Origin: Arundinibacter roseus
GTDB lineage: Bacteria; Bacteroidota; Bacteroidia; Cytophagales; Spirosomataceae
Direction of reading: 5' to 3'
Assembly (NCBI RefSeq): GCF_004348825.1
Contig: NZ_SMJU01000017.1
Coordinates: 23,048 to 87,047 of the forward strand
Length of the DNA stretch: 64,000 nt
A model generated the notes under the pieces. That model was not told where the DNA came from. It made no database searches and saw nothing but the letters and a program-made list of their open reading frames with translations. A program made the translations under genes and the position numbers. Each line of letters begins with the position of its first letter. Position 1 is the stretch's first letter. This document shows positions 52,704-62,972 of this stretch, piece after piece.

Positions 52704-55700
52704 CTAGAAATTGAGGTTGATACCAATGGTTGACGTACGTGGAACCGGGTAGTTTGATAAATCTACGCCGGGACTCAGGTTGCCACCATCGCCCTGTCCA
52801 TTTTGCTGAGCACTCGTTTCAGGATTTGGTCCACCCCAGTATTTGGTAAATACCGCCGCCTGCTGAATAGACGCATAGAGACGGGCTGATTTGAAAAATT
52901 TATTTTCAACCCCAATCGTATAGCCTAACGTAATGTTCTTAATCGTAAAGAAGGAAGCATCGGCCACGAAGCGGCTGTTTTGCCAGTCACGCTCGATACC
53001 CGTCACAGTCCCGCCACCGACAGTCGTTCCAAAAAATCCTTTCCCGGGATTCTCCACCGAACGGAAGCGGTGTTTTACTTCTTTCATCAGGTTAAACACG
53101 CCGTCAAGATTGGTCGTACTGTATAGGTGACGAACCCACAGTTGATTGCCATACGAACCGGAACCTACAATGCTCAGGTCAAAGTTGCCGTACTGAAAGT
53201 TGTTGGTAATACCGTAGATGAATTTTGGAAAAGGATTTCCCAGGATCGTGCGGTCGTCGTTGTTGCCACCGTTGGTGAGTACCCCATCTCCGTTAACATC
53301 AACCAGCTTGATACTACCCACCGTTGAGCGTCCCGGCACAATGGGTGAGTTTCTCAAATCTTCTTCATTGAGATATACTCCGTCGGCCAAATGCCCGTAG
53401 AACTGCCCGAAGGGCTTGCCAACCTGTGTAATGTGGTGCAGGCCGTACACCCGATCAATGCCATCGGCCAGGGCAATTACTTTGTTTCGGTTGAACGAAA
53501 TGTTGGCGTTGGTTGTCCACTGAAACTTTCCGGTGGTATTGCGGGTCGTAAGGGCTACTTCGTGTCCCCAGAATTTAATTTCTCCAATATTGTCATTGAA
53601 GTTCCCAAAACCTGATTCCTGTGGAATTTGCACGGCATAAAGCAGGTTGGTGGTGTTTTTGGTGTAGTAATCGTAGCTCAGCTGTATGCGGTCGTTCAAG
53701 AGCCCAAGGTCAAAACCCAAATCAAGCTGTCGGGTAGTTTCCCAGCCAAGGTTGGCATTGGCCAATGAGGTAACCACGGCACCGGCCGCCACGTTGTTTC
53801 CAAATACGGCATTGACCGTATTATTGATCAGAGCGTATTGGGTATAATTTCCGATGTTGTTATTTCCGGTTACTCCAAAACTTGCACGTATCTTGGCAAA
53901 AGAAACTTTTGTCTGATTTTGCATGAAATTTTCATCCGACAACACCCATCCGGCCGACACGGATGGGAAAGTTCCCCAGCGGTTATCGGACCCAAAACGC
54001 GAGGAGCCGTCACGACGAATGGAGGCCGTAAACAGGTATTTTCCTTTATAATTATACGTCAGGCGCGAAAGCAGCGAGGTAAGCGCCCACTCCTGTACGC
54101 CGCTATTGGTACCTCCCCGGTTGACGTTGATCGCTCCCTGAATCGTGGGAAGACGGTCGTCAGAATACGTATCGGCCTGAATCCGGCTTGACTCTCGGCG
54201 GTATCTTTGATTGGTATATCCGGCCAGAATTTCAAAGTTGTGGTTATTAATGCTTTTGGCATATGTAGCCAGGTTTTCGTTCAACCAGCCAAAATCCTGA
54301 ATATATTCCCGAATAGAAACCGCCGTGGTAGGTACGGGCGTATTAATGGCGCTCGTAGCCGTAGAAGGATTAAAAAAGAAGAAATTGGTATTTAATAACT
54401 CCGCATTAATGGTCGATTTCAGTGTCAGTCCTTTGATAGGACGGTATTCTACGTAGCCATTTGAAAGAATGTTGGTAGTTGTGGTTTCGTTAATCAACTC
54501 GTCGGCGGCCCGCACCCAGTTGGCATAGGCAAAGATATTACCCGTACTTGACGGGAAACGGTTGAACTTGGTCAGCTCTCCATTGTCGTCATAAATAGGC
54601 ATAACAGGCCAGGTATGCAAGGCATTAAACAGAATACCCGTGCCCCGGTCGCCGTCTGTTCGGGGAGTGTTGTCGTAGATGTATGAAGGAGCAATATTAA
54701 AACCAACCGTCACTTTATCGGACACTTTGTAGTCCGAGTTCATCCTGAGCGAATACCGTTTGTACGAGTTATTAAGCACTACGCCCTGCTGATTGAACAC
54801 CCCCGCTACAACGGCAGTGTTCAGGCGCTCTTTGTTGGAAGTTAGCGTCAGGTTATAGCTTTGGATGGGTGCACGGCGCAGCAGAGCATCGTACCAATCG
54901 TTGTTTTTCCCTTCATAACTCGACGGATTCTGAAACTCGGCGGGTACGGGTGAGCCCTGATCTTCGTAGTATTCTTTTTTGAATTGGGCAAATTCCACGG
55001 CATCCATCATCTGCAACCGTCCTTTCATAGGCACAACCTGCGTACCTACGAAGGTGTTGAAACTTACGTTGGTTTGGCCACTTTTTCCACGTTTGGTTGT
55101 AATCAATACTACACCATTCGCCGCTCGTGAACCGTAAAGAGACGTTGAGGCCGCATCTTTCAGAACCGTAATGTCCTCAATTTCATCGGGGTTAAGTGCA
55201 CCGATATTTCCCGCAATGGGAAAGCCATCAATGACGTACAAAGGTTCGCTTCCACCTGAAACCGATAGCTGACCACGAATCCGGATGTTCATTCCCGTTC
55301 CCGGCTTTCCGGTGGTTTGGTTGATCTGAACACCGGCCAGGCGTCCCTGCAATTTCTGACCGATTTGCGATACCGGAATATCCATTAATTCCTTCCCGGT
55401 TATTGTTTGTACGGCTCCTGTCACCTCCTTTTTCGTCTGACTACCGTATCCTACCACAATCACTTCCGAAAGCGCTTTGGTGTCAGTGGCCATCGTTACG
55501 TTTACGGTAGTACGACCGCCAATTGCTTCCTCAATACTCGTAAAACCAACATACGAAAACACAAGGGTTCCGGTAGTAGCAGGAATCGTTAACGTATATA
55601 CGCCATTGGCATCGGTGGTGGTTCCGGTAGTTGTTCCTTTCAGCACTACACTTACGCCGGGAAGTGCCACACCGGCTTCGTCTGTTACTTTGCCCGTTAC

Positions 55701-55850
55701 CGAGGCAACGGAGGCCGATACGGGAATCGCTCTTAAAGTACTGATTGACAACGGAATTAGAAACAAAAACACAAGCATAGTCTGTAAAAACCGGGATGGC
55801 AACGACTGACGCCTGACTCCAAATAATTGGATAGGTAGCAATTTTTTCAT
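52704..55850 (-). CDS. SusC/RagA-type TonB-linked outer-membrane protein
   Basis: I start at 55850 (MKKLLPIQLF) because the upstream in-frame ATG at 55898 only adds residues before a normal signal. The 1048-residue protein has the CarboxypepD_reg domain (VTGKVTDEAGVALPGVSVVLKG), the TonB box region (LSEVIVVGYGSQTKKEVTGAV), the plug (IRIRGQLSVSGGSEPLYVIDG and DAASTSLYGSRAANGVVLITTKRGK) and a large barrel ending in IGINLNF. It forms a bivalve-like importer with SusD. Ligand unknown; gene context points to plant or algal oligosaccharides. Confidence 0.96.
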   Translation of the reverse strand: MKKLLPIQLFGVRRQSLPSRFLQTMLVFLFLIPLSISTLRAIPVSASVASVTGKVTDEAGVALPGVSVVLKGTTTGTTTDANGVYTLTIPATTGTLVFSYVGFTSIEEAIGGRTTVNVTMATDTKALSEVIVVGYGSQTKKEVTGAVQTITGKELMDIPVSQIGQKLQGRLAGVQINQTTGKPGTGMNIRIRGQLSVSGGSEPLYVIDGFPIAGNIGALNPDEIEDITVLKDAASTSLYGSRAANGVVLITTKRGKSGQTNVSFNTFVGTQVVPMKGRLQMMDAVEFAQFKKEYYEDQGSPVPAEFQNPSSYEGKNNDWYDALLRRAPIQSYNLTLTSNKERLNTAVVAGVFNQQGVVLNNSYKRYSLRMNSDYKVSDKVTVGFNIAPSYIYDNTPRTDGDRGTGILFNALHTWPVMPIYDDNGELTKFNRFPSSTGNIFAYANWVRAADELINETTTTNILSNGYVEYRPIKGLTLKSTINAELLNTNFFFFNPSTATSAINTPVPTTAVSIREYIQDFGWLNENLATYAKSINNHNFEILAGYTNQRYRRESSRIQADTYSDDRLPTIQGAINVNRGGTNSGVQEWALTSLLSRLTYNYKGKYLFTASIRRDGSSRFGSDNRWGTFPSVSAGWVLSDENFMQNQTKVSFAKIRASFGVTGNNNIGNYTQYALINNTVNAVFGNNVAAGAVVTSLANANLGWETTRQLDLGFDLGLLNDRIQLSYDYYTKNTTNLLYAVQIPQESGFGNFNDNIGEIKFWGHEVALTTRNTTGKFQWTTNANISFNRNKVIALADGIDRVYGLHHITQVGKPFGQFYGHLADGVYLNEEDLRNSPIVPGRSTVGSIKLVDVNGDGVLTNGGNNDDRTILGNPFPKFIYGITNNFQYGNFDLSIVGSGSYGNQLWVRHLYSTTNLDGVFNLMKEVKHRFRSVENPGKGFFGTTVGGGTVTGIERDWQNSRFVADASFFTIKNITLGYTIGVENKFFKSARLYASIQQAAVFTKYWGGPNPETSAQQNGQGDGGNLSPGVDLSNYPVPRTSTIGINLNF

Positions 55851-56455
55851 AATTTTGAAAGTTTTGTTTTGGTAAAAATGGAACAAATCGCCCTGCATGC
55901 TTCTCCCCAGAAAAATGCAGAATGACGGGTGAACAACGCAACCGGTAGTGGTGGAACACTATCGGTTGTTTTTTTAGGTACTCATAAAAAGTTTAAGTTT
56001 TAAAGTGAAACAACTTCATAAAGTACAATTAATTAAGGGTTAGGAATAGTCAAATAATTATTAATAAATGGGTACAAACTGATAATTTAAATTGAGTGCC
56101 GGATACAGTTGAGAGCTTACTACCACAGCTAATCACTTATATTTTATTATAGCGGTAAAATATATTTTGCAATTATTCAATTGTTACCATTTAAAATTTA
56201 CTAAGTGCAAATCTAGAACAATCCCACAGGCAACTGTCCTACACTGTCTACTTTTTCAATCTTTTTATTAATAAAAAATCAAGATATAATATAAAAGCTC
56301 CCACTCACTTTGTATGAGGCTGCGCAAGAATGAAAAATAGGTAGGCATATATAGGACAACCCTCCAAAACTTACAGTAAAGGAGGGTTTCGAAGCAGTAA
56401 AAAGACTTTTCTACTTGTTTTAAGCGCTATTTTGAAGAAAACAAATAGCCATTGG
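55851..56455 (-). other. Intergenic region upstream of susC
   Basis: This 605-bp AT-rich stretch holds no plausible gene. On the minus strand a TAGATTTG at 56208-56215 fits the -7 consensus about 360 nt before susC, which would imply a long leader; no anti-sigma or regulator gene is adjacent. A 56358-56388 hairpin (AACCCTCC/GGAGGGTT) lacks a T-run and is not a confident terminator for the DUF1501 operon. Confidence 0.4.
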
Positions 56456-57883
56456 TTAGACCAATAAATCCAGCACGGCTTTTCCTTTCCCGTCAGGAGT
56501 TGTATAAAAGGGCCGCTCTTCGATTTCGTAATGTGTGTCGGGCGCAATGCCCAGCGCATGGTAGATGGTTTGATGAATTCCGTCAATTTTCACCGGATTC
56601 TCAATCGTCTTACAGGGGCGTTCATCAGCTGTTTTTCCATAGACCGACCCACGTTTCACGCCCCCGCCAAACATCAGTATGGAGCAACCATCGGTGAAAT
56701 GTCGGTGCATGCCATAGAATTTCATGTCTGTCAGAATTTCGGGTTGATTGACCTGCTCCTGAACTTTGGCATCCGGGCGGCCTTCCACCATCATATCGCG
56801 ACTAAACTCACTCGCCAAAATAATCAGCGTGCGATCCAAATGCCCGGTTTTGTCCAGGTCCTGAATAAGTTGGGCCACCGGGCCATCGATCATTTTCTTC
56901 ATATCAATCAGCCGCGTATGCCCATTTTCGTGCGTGTCAAAACCCATAAAAGGTTCATATTCAGTAGTTACACTTATAAAACGGGCACCTTGCTCGGTAA
57001 GGCGACGGGCCAACAGGCAGCCGAGTCCAAAGCGACCTGTGTTATATTTGTCATAACTTTCTTTGGGTTCGGTACTCAGGTCAAAGGCTTTGGCCTCCGG
57101 AGAATTCAGAAGCATGTAGGCCTGTTCCATGGAGCGCCGCAGCGACTCTTTCTGATAATCACTCCCAAACTCCCCCACGGGACTATTGCCGATGAGCTCA
57201 TTGTATAATTGATTGCGACGTTCAAAACGCCGGGCATCCATCCCCACCGGTGGCCTCACGCTATCGAGCCCCTGCGTCGGGTCGGGGATAAAAAACGGAC
57301 CGAATTCATTGCCCAGAAAACCAGCTGTATGAAACGCCTTCAACTCTTCGGCTTCGCCTACCGTAAAGCGCTGCCCAATGTCAACGAAAGCGGGAATCAC
57401 GGGATTTTTTGGGCCAAGCTCCTTAGCAATCCACGAGCCAATATGCGGCGCAGCCACGGTTTGCGGAGGTTCGTAGCAGGTATGCCAGTTGTACTGATGC
57501 CGCGAGTGCAGAATATGCCCCAAATCCGCAGCGACGTAGGACCGAATCAACGTACCTTTGTCGAGTACTTTCCCGATAGATTCGAGCCCTTCTGAAAAAT
57601 GAATCCCATCGAGCGCGGTAGGTACCGATTTGAATGTACTTAATACCCGGTTACCCTCCATTCCTTTTTCGAAAGGCGTAAAGCGCTTGGGATCAAAGGT
57701 TTCTGTATGCGCCATACCACCGGCCATCCAAAGCAGAATCACGGTATCAGCGGTTCCGTTGGTCTGTCCGGTTTTCCGACATCCTGAAAGCAAATTAGAT
57801 ACAGGCGCACCAGCCGCCAAAGCTGCCAGGGTGGCAGCACTTGCACGCTGCAAGAATTCACGTCGATTCCAATGATTTTTCAT
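56456..57883 (-). CDS. DUF1501 family secreted protein (sulfatase-like fold)
   Basis: The 475-residue protein opens with a twin-arginine motif (NRREFLQRAS) followed by a hydrophobic stretch and Cys, suggesting Tat export. The DUF1501 family has an alkaline-phosphatase/sulfatase-like fold; visible pieces are LLWMAGGMAHTETFDPK, FGLGCLLARRLTEQGARFISVTTEYEPFMGFDTHENG and LIILASEFSRD. It is the regular genetic partner of PSD1-type cytochromes, here encoded just upstream with a 66-bp gap. Function of the pair is not established. Confidence 0.9.
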   Translation of the reverse strand: MKNHWNRREFLQRASAATLAALAAGAPVSNLLSGCRKTGQTNGTADTVILLWMAGGMAHTETFDPKRFTPFEKGMEGNRVLSTFKSVPTALDGIHFSEGLESIGKVLDKGTLIRSYVAADLGHILHSRHQYNWHTCYEPPQTVAAPHIGSWIAKELGPKNPVIPAFVDIGQRFTVGEAEELKAFHTAGFLGNEFGPFFIPDPTQGLDSVRPPVGMDARRFERRNQLYNELIGNSPVGEFGSDYQKESLRRSMEQAYMLLNSPEAKAFDLSTEPKESYDKYNTGRFGLGCLLARRLTEQGARFISVTTEYEPFMGFDTHENGHTRLIDMKKMIDGPVAQLIQDLDKTGHLDRTLIILASEFSRDMMVEGRPDAKVQEQVNQPEILTDMKFYGMHRHFTDGCSILMFGGGVKRGSVYGKTADERPCKTIENPVKIDGIHQTIYHALGIAPDTHYEIEERPFYTTPDGKGKAVLDLLV

Positions 57884-57949
57884 ACCTGATTAGTTGTATA
57901 GGCAACACGGATTGTTGGGATGCTGCATTTTTCTTTTTGAATACTATTT

Positions 57950-60292
57950 TCAATAAATCAGCTGAAATTCAGGATGTAACGCCAGCGCCCACATCAAATC
58001 CTGTACACCTTCTTCGCCCGGCCCCAGCAGGCGTTTGGCGGTATCCATTTCTTTGGGAAGCGGGTTTCGTCCCAGGGCTTGCAGATACAGATTTTGAATG
58101 AGTGCATGCTGATCTGAAAAACGTCTTTTCCATATTCGGGAGCCTGCTGCGAGCGCTTCATTGAACTTGATGCCGTTGGTTAGTTCAAGGGCTTGCAGTA
58201 AGTTCGCCTGTGAGGTACGGTTCGTGCTGACGGTCTCGCGATTGGGACGCCCAAGTGCTGTCAGAAACGGATCATTCTTGACCAGAGAGGCCCGTGCGAA
58301 AGCCAGCTCAGTGGGCAATCTTTCAGGAAATAATTTATACATCACCGCCGAATCCGGATAAATAGGTGCAAAGGCTACACTGACGGCATCCGCAAACTGC
58401 TCAGCCGTGAGACGGCGGCGGGTCATGCCTTCAAACACGTAGGAAGGTGAGGCAATGAGCTCAGGCTCCTGAACGCCTACGGAGGGCAGTTGATACGTTT
58501 TGGAGGTAAGAATGATGTAAATAAGCCGCTTGATGTCGTAGTTGTTTTGCACAAAATCGTAGGCCAGCCAGTCGAGCAAATCCTGGCTCCACGGCAAATT
58601 GTCCATCGCATCTACCGGCTCCACAAGGCCACGGCCCATCAACTGCGCCCAAATCCGGTTGACGAGCGTACGGTACAAACGGCCATCTTTGGGCTGAACC
58701 AGAAAATCGGCAAGCTCGCGAAGCCGCTGTCCGATGGGAGCATCTACCGAGATTTCTCCTAGTTCCTGAAACAAAATGGCTCGTCCGGCCATTTTTCCCG
58801 TAGGTTTATCGCAGCGATTTATTTCCAATAATGAATCCGAAAATACATTCGCAAACGCGTAGGCATCAGCTAATTTCCAGTCGCTGATGAAGCTGTCGTG
58901 GCAGGATGCACATTTTAAATTTAACCCTAAAAATACCTGCGCCACGTTTTGTGCTGCCTGCATTTCCGTCCGCTGACTTGAATTAATAGTACCCCGCCAT
59001 TTGATTCCTTTCACAAAGCCTTCCGATTCTTTGGCAGGGCTAATGAGCTCACGTACAAACCAGTTGTATGGTTTATTGGTTTTCAGAGAGGTATATAACC
59101 AATTCGTAATATCGCTGCGGCCACCCGTAATGTAGCCCGTACCGGAATAATCGTTGCGCAAGGCATCGTTCCAAAACGTGATCCAGTGCTGCGCGTAGGC
59201 GTCGTTTCGGTTGAGCAACTCTCTGACCAGCTGCTCGCGTTTGTCGGGACGGCGATCGGCCAGAAAAGCGTTAACGACCTTTGGCTCGGGCAGCAGACCG
59301 ACTACATCCAGATACACGCGCCGCAGGTACGTGCGGTCGTCCACTGATTTTTTCCAGGAAATGGAATTTTGTTTAAAATAAGCATTTACAAAGCGGTCTA
59401 TGGGCTGTGAAAACTCTGCCGTTGCCGGTGGGATTTCGGGCAAACGCGGCGCAAGATCAGCCACGCGGTAGATACTTCTTTCTGCACCATCAGGCCACGG
59501 GGCTCCTTGCTCAACCCAGTAGGTCAAAATCGCTACTTCTTTTTCAGTTAGTCGTTTGCCTTTGGTAGGCATCGCTTCTTTGTGTCCATCGGGCAGCGAA
59601 ATACGTCGAATCAACTCACTTTCCTGCGGCCTTCCGGGCACTACTACTACGCCATGCTCGCCTCCCTGCATGATGAACTCCCGCTTGTCGAGTCGCAGCT
59701 CGCCCTTCATTTTTGTAGCACTATGACAACTATAACAGGAATGCGCCAGAATAGACCGGACTTCCAGATTCAAGTCTTCGACCTGCTGCCCGGTCAGGGG
59801 CTGACCGTTGGAAATGAAAGAAACGGGCAACTCAGACGAAGGCGAGGGATCATCAAATGGAAGCACTTCGGTGAGGTAGCTTTCGCCATGCGTAAGCATT
59901 GCGCCATAATGCCCCGCAACTATTACTCCGCTAACGGCCACCAGCAACAAGCCCCGGTAAAGGCGCTGCCGATGAGTGCGCAAGGCCCAGGCCGTAGCGA
60001 GTGTAAACACGAGGGTAGCAATTCCTGTCCATTGATGAATCTGCACGGTATCGCCGCCATAGTCTTCCTGATTGGCGAGAATCAATCCAAAGGCTACCGA
60101 AACGAAAGCAGAAATAGCGCTGATGAATACAAGAGCCGGAACGCCCGCCCGAAGACCAGCCCAGGCTTTTCGCCAGCTGAGCACTTCGAGCAGCAACGCT
60201 ACACAAAGCAAACTCACCGGAAAATGGACAATCATAGGATGCAAACGGCCTAAAAACTGCCAAAGCCAGAACGAGGTGGTTGGTTCCTGCAC
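57950..60292 (-). CDS. Membrane protein with PSCyt1/DUF1549/PSD1 cytochrome-type domains
   Basis: The 780-residue protein has an N-terminal membrane part of about four helices (residues 15-160, DUF2231-like: LHPMIVHFPVSLLCVALLLEV), a cytochrome-like segment with AHSCYSCHSATKMKGELRLDKRE and PTKGKRLTEKEVAILTYWVEQGAPWPDG, then DUF1549 (FVNAYFKQN...YLDVVGLLPEP) and PSD1/DUF1553 (RLTAEQFADAVSVAF; NLPWSQDLLDWLAYDFVQNNYD). These proteins are numerous in Planctomycetes; here a Bacteroidota variant fused to a membrane domain. It probably handles electrons at the periplasmic face. Confidence 0.9.
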   Translation of the reverse strand: MQEPTTSFWLWQFLGRLHPMIVHFPVSLLCVALLLEVLSWRKAWAGLRAGVPALVFISAISAFVSVAFGLILANQEDYGGDTVQIHQWTGIATLVFTLATAWALRTHRQRLYRGLLLVAVSGVIVAGHYGAMLTHGESYLTEVLPFDDPSPSSELPVSFISNGQPLTGQQVEDLNLEVRSILAHSCYSCHSATKMKGELRLDKREFIMQGGEHGVVVVPGRPQESELIRRISLPDGHKEAMPTKGKRLTEKEVAILTYWVEQGAPWPDGAERSIYRVADLAPRLPEIPPATAEFSQPIDRFVNAYFKQNSISWKKSVDDRTYLRRVYLDVVGLLPEPKVVNAFLADRRPDKREQLVRELLNRNDAYAQHWITFWNDALRNDYSGTGYITGGRSDITNWLYTSLKTNKPYNWFVRELISPAKESEGFVKGIKWRGTINSSQRTEMQAAQNVAQVFLGLNLKCASCHDSFISDWKLADAYAFANVFSDSLLEINRCDKPTGKMAGRAILFQELGEISVDAPIGQRLRELADFLVQPKDGRLYRTLVNRIWAQLMGRGLVEPVDAMDNLPWSQDLLDWLAYDFVQNNYDIKRLIYIILTSKTYQLPSVGVQEPELIASPSYVFEGMTRRRLTAEQFADAVSVAFAPIYPDSAVMYKLFPERLPTELAFARASLVKNDPFLTALGRPNRETVSTNRTSQANLLQALELTNGIKFNEALAAGSRIWKRRFSDQHALIQNLYLQALGRNPLPKEMDTAKRLLGPGEEGVQDLMWALALHPEFQLIY

Positions 60293-60353
60293 GGGTACAA
60301 AAAGATAAGAAATGAAGGGTATTTTTTACATACAGAAAAAATCTGTTTTCAGG

Positions 60354-61286
60354 CTATTTGGAGCTGACAATTCCCCGGTAGGGTACCTGAATATCTATCT
60401 TTCCTTTCCATTTTTTTGGCACATTTTTACCTAATTCCCAATGAATTGCATTAATTATCAGCCGCTGAAAAGCTTCTACCTGAAAATCTTCGGGATGGCC
60501 CAGCGTAGTCATAAATACGCGCGCACCGGCGGGGTTTTGCCAGGTCCAGGCTACGGGATTATCAATAGCTTTCTCCGTGTTTGGATTCACAGATTTTCCC
60601 ATGAGCAAGGGCGAAGCACCCGCTGCCGGGTAGGCGGGCAGAACCTTATAAAGCCACGACGCTACGTGAAAATCAGATGCAACGCCCCGAAGAATCGGGT
60701 GTTTGGCAGCGGCTTCAATCACTTTTACGTCGGTAGTGCTTTCGTGTCCATAGTGCGTGTGGTTGGCTTTGCCGCCCCAACCGGGAGGTGCACCAAACGC
60801 CCGCTCGCCGAAGGCGTTCCAGGCTTCCAGTTCGTGGCCTTTGGGATAATTAAAAGCATGCGTACTGGTTCGGAAACCCATCACAGGTTTTCCTGAGTTG
60901 AGGTATTCATCTATGTAAGCCAGCTGCTCTTTGGGCAACCGCCGCCAGCGCAGAAAAAATACGGCGAGGTCAGCCTCACGCAGGACTTCCAGCCCGGGGA
61001 TATTCTCTTCGCTGTTCTGATCGGGTGACGAAGAGATCACTTTTGTTCGGATGTTATAGTTTTTTTCAAGCTCTGCTGCCAGCAAAGGCAAGGTTTGTTC
61101 ACCGCTATACTCATGATCGCCCGCCACAAATACAACAAGGGGCCGCTTGTCTTGGGCAGACTGCGCTGAGGATAAAGTACTAGCGGTTAGAAAAAAGGCA
61201 ATTAGTATGAAAAAGTACGAGCTAAGGCAAAAACCACGGGCAGGTCCGGGAGAAATACAGGTTAAAAACGAGCGAGTGCGTTTCAT
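60354..61286 (-). CDS. Secreted ThuA-domain protein (second of two)
   Basis: The 310-residue protein has a signal anchor region (FFILIAFFLTASTLSSAQS) and a ThuA domain with PLVVFVAGDHEYSGEQTLPLLAAELEKNY, DLAVFFLRWRRLPKEQLAYIDEYLNSGKPVMGFRTSTHAF and TTLGHPEDFQVEAFQRLIINAIHWELG. The C-terminal end is basic and hydrophilic. It is a paralogue of 45152-46222 and lies between the PSD1 gene and the clan-A glycosidase. Confidence 0.88.
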   Translation of the reverse strand: MKRTRSFLTCISPGPARGFCLSSYFFILIAFFLTASTLSSAQSAQDKRPLVVFVAGDHEYSGEQTLPLLAAELEKNYNIRTKVISSSPDQNSEENIPGLEVLREADLAVFFLRWRRLPKEQLAYIDEYLNSGKPVMGFRTSTHAFNYPKGHELEAWNAFGERAFGAPPGWGGKANHTHYGHESTTDVKVIEAAAKHPILRGVASDFHVASWLYKVLPAYPAAGASPLLMGKSVNPNTEKAIDNPVAWTWQNPAGARVFMTTLGHPEDFQVEAFQRLIINAIHWELGKNVPKKWKGKIDIQVPYRGIVSSK

Positions 61287-61366
61287 AATTGATTCTTAGG
61301 AGTTCAGAAAGACTATTTTTTGTACATAAAGCCACAGGAAATAAAAACATACCCAAAAGCCCGGAA

Positions 61367-62824
61367 TTACAAGGCGGGCTGTATCCTGACAACTTTATCA
61401 GATGCGCCTGCCGGACTTTCAAGCTGAAACTCAGAACCAGGTAGTTTTTTCTTTTCTGTTGATAAAACCTCTCCTGTACGGACATCGGTCCATACCAGCT
61501 GATAGGTTCCCGCCGGAAGTTTTACAGTAAGCTGAGCCGGAGTTGCCAGAAGAGGCTCAATGTAGGCAATCCATTGACCGGCGTCGCGCATGCCATAGGC
61601 AAATGCACCCTGTGTATGTATCAACCAGGACTTGTCGGGTTGAAGTGTAGATAATTGTAAACTTTCCAGATAATTTTTCAGGATTTTAAACTGCCTGCGC
61701 AACGCAGGGCTCCCACCTCCGGGGGCGTTGTTGGTGAGGTCTGTTCCGGCTTCACTTCCCACTGAGAATGAATAGTCAAGATGATTGAATAAGCCTCCGC
61801 CAGCCATCATAAAACGCCAGGCCTGCCGACGGTACGTTTGATCGTCTTTCCCGGCAAAACCTGTTTCATTAAACCCAATGACTTTGTTTAATCCGTAATT
61901 CAAAGATACCGCCTCGGGCGAAGCATAATGAAATGTGTACAAAGAAATGGCAGGATCAGAAATGGATACCGGAAGTTTGAAATTGGCAATGTTGTGCGAA
62001 ATCAAATGCTTTTTAGGGAGTTTTTTTTCTTCGTCTACAATCCAGCCCGAAACCGTCTTATGCCACTCGGCAGAGGCCTGAGAAGCTATTTCCAGCGTAT
62101 TTTTCCATTGGTTGCCGGGCTGTTTCAAATCAGTAGCAGCGAGGTAGTCATTCCAGACCAACGCCGTATCTTTTCCTTCGGCCCAGGGTTCGTTCTGAAT
62201 TTCAAAATAAAAATTATCAAAAGCATTTAGCTTTTGAACCAACTTTCGGGTATAAGCTTCCTGAAAGCCCAGGATAGAACCATTGTTTAGTGTATTGACC
62301 AACTGAGGCGCCAAATCAGCGGGTGTATTGTTGCTGTTGTTCGCTCCATGAAACGGATGATAAGCCCAGCCTGCGCCATAGTACGCAGAGAAAAGCGTGA
62401 TTTCGACGATAATTCCCCGTTGCTGCGCTTTGTTCATAAAGTCTTCCAAACGACTGAAAAAGGCGTCATTCCATTGGGTAAGGTCGTAGGTTTGTTCCAG
62501 CTTTTTCCAGGGAAGTACCAACTTTTCTTCGGCAGGTGCCAGCGTATTTTTTTCTATCCCAAAAGCCCCGGGCCGCTCGTAGTAGGCGCCTGTAAACAGA
62601 CGCGTGGTATTTAATCCGTCATTTTTTAGCGTAGTGAGGTAAGTGTCATAGTCAAAATCAAGGTTAAGAACGGCTCCATAATGCTCGCCCGAGCCAACAA
62701 CCACCAACGGTTTGCCTTTGTACTGAAAGTAATGCGGGTTTTGTGGCAGGAGTGTGAGTGTCTGAGCAATGCCTGTAAATGCTAGAACAAGCAGCAAAAT
62801 GAGTAGAGATAATGACTTTTTCAT
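61367..62824 (-). CDS. Secreted clan-A glycoside hydrolase (GH5/GH39-like)
   Basis: The 485-residue protein has a signal peptide (MKKSLSLLILLLVLAFTGIAQ), a TIM-barrel catalytic domain with the acid/base Glu in FYFEIQNEPWAEG and nucleophile Glu in IGFNETGFAG, and a C-terminal beta-sandwich (PAGTYQLVWTDVRTGEVLST, a common C-terminal module). This resembles GH5- or GH39-type enzymes; the exact family and polysaccharide are not certain. It is the first gene of the leftward series and lies next to the tandem repeat array. Confidence 0.82.
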   Translation of the reverse strand: MKKSLSLLILLLVLAFTGIAQTLTLLPQNPHYFQYKGKPLVVVGSGEHYGAVLNLDFDYDTYLTTLKNDGLNTTRLFTGAYYERPGAFGIEKNTLAPAEEKLVLPWKKLEQTYDLTQWNDAFFSRLEDFMNKAQQRGIIVEITLFSAYYGAGWAYHPFHGANNSNNTPADLAPQLVNTLNNGSILGFQEAYTRKLVQKLNAFDNFYFEIQNEPWAEGKDTALVWNDYLAATDLKQPGNQWKNTLEIASQASAEWHKTVSGWIVDEEKKLPKKHLISHNIANFKLPVSISDPAISLYTFHYASPEAVSLNYGLNKVIGFNETGFAGKDDQTYRRQAWRFMMAGGGLFNHLDYSFSVGSEAGTDLTNNAPGGGSPALRRQFKILKNYLESLQLSTLQPDKSWLIHTQGAFAYGMRDAGQWIAYIEPLLATPAQLTVKLPAGTYQLVWTDVRTGEVLSTEKKKLPGSEFQLESPAGASDKVVRIQPAL

Positions 62825-62972
62825 GAATAACCTAAGTATTTATTTCAATTTGCAAGTACATCTATTTTCAAGAAAAAGCCTGAATGTGATCTAATTTCCT
62901 TAAAAAATCTTGTACCGGATAATGCCATTTTACAAACATCTTGCTTTGTATGAAGCTTTATGCGCTACATCA

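Noticed and set aside
56358..56388. Terminator for the DUF1501 operon
   Set aside because: The 8-bp stem has a 15-nt loop and no T-run on either strand.
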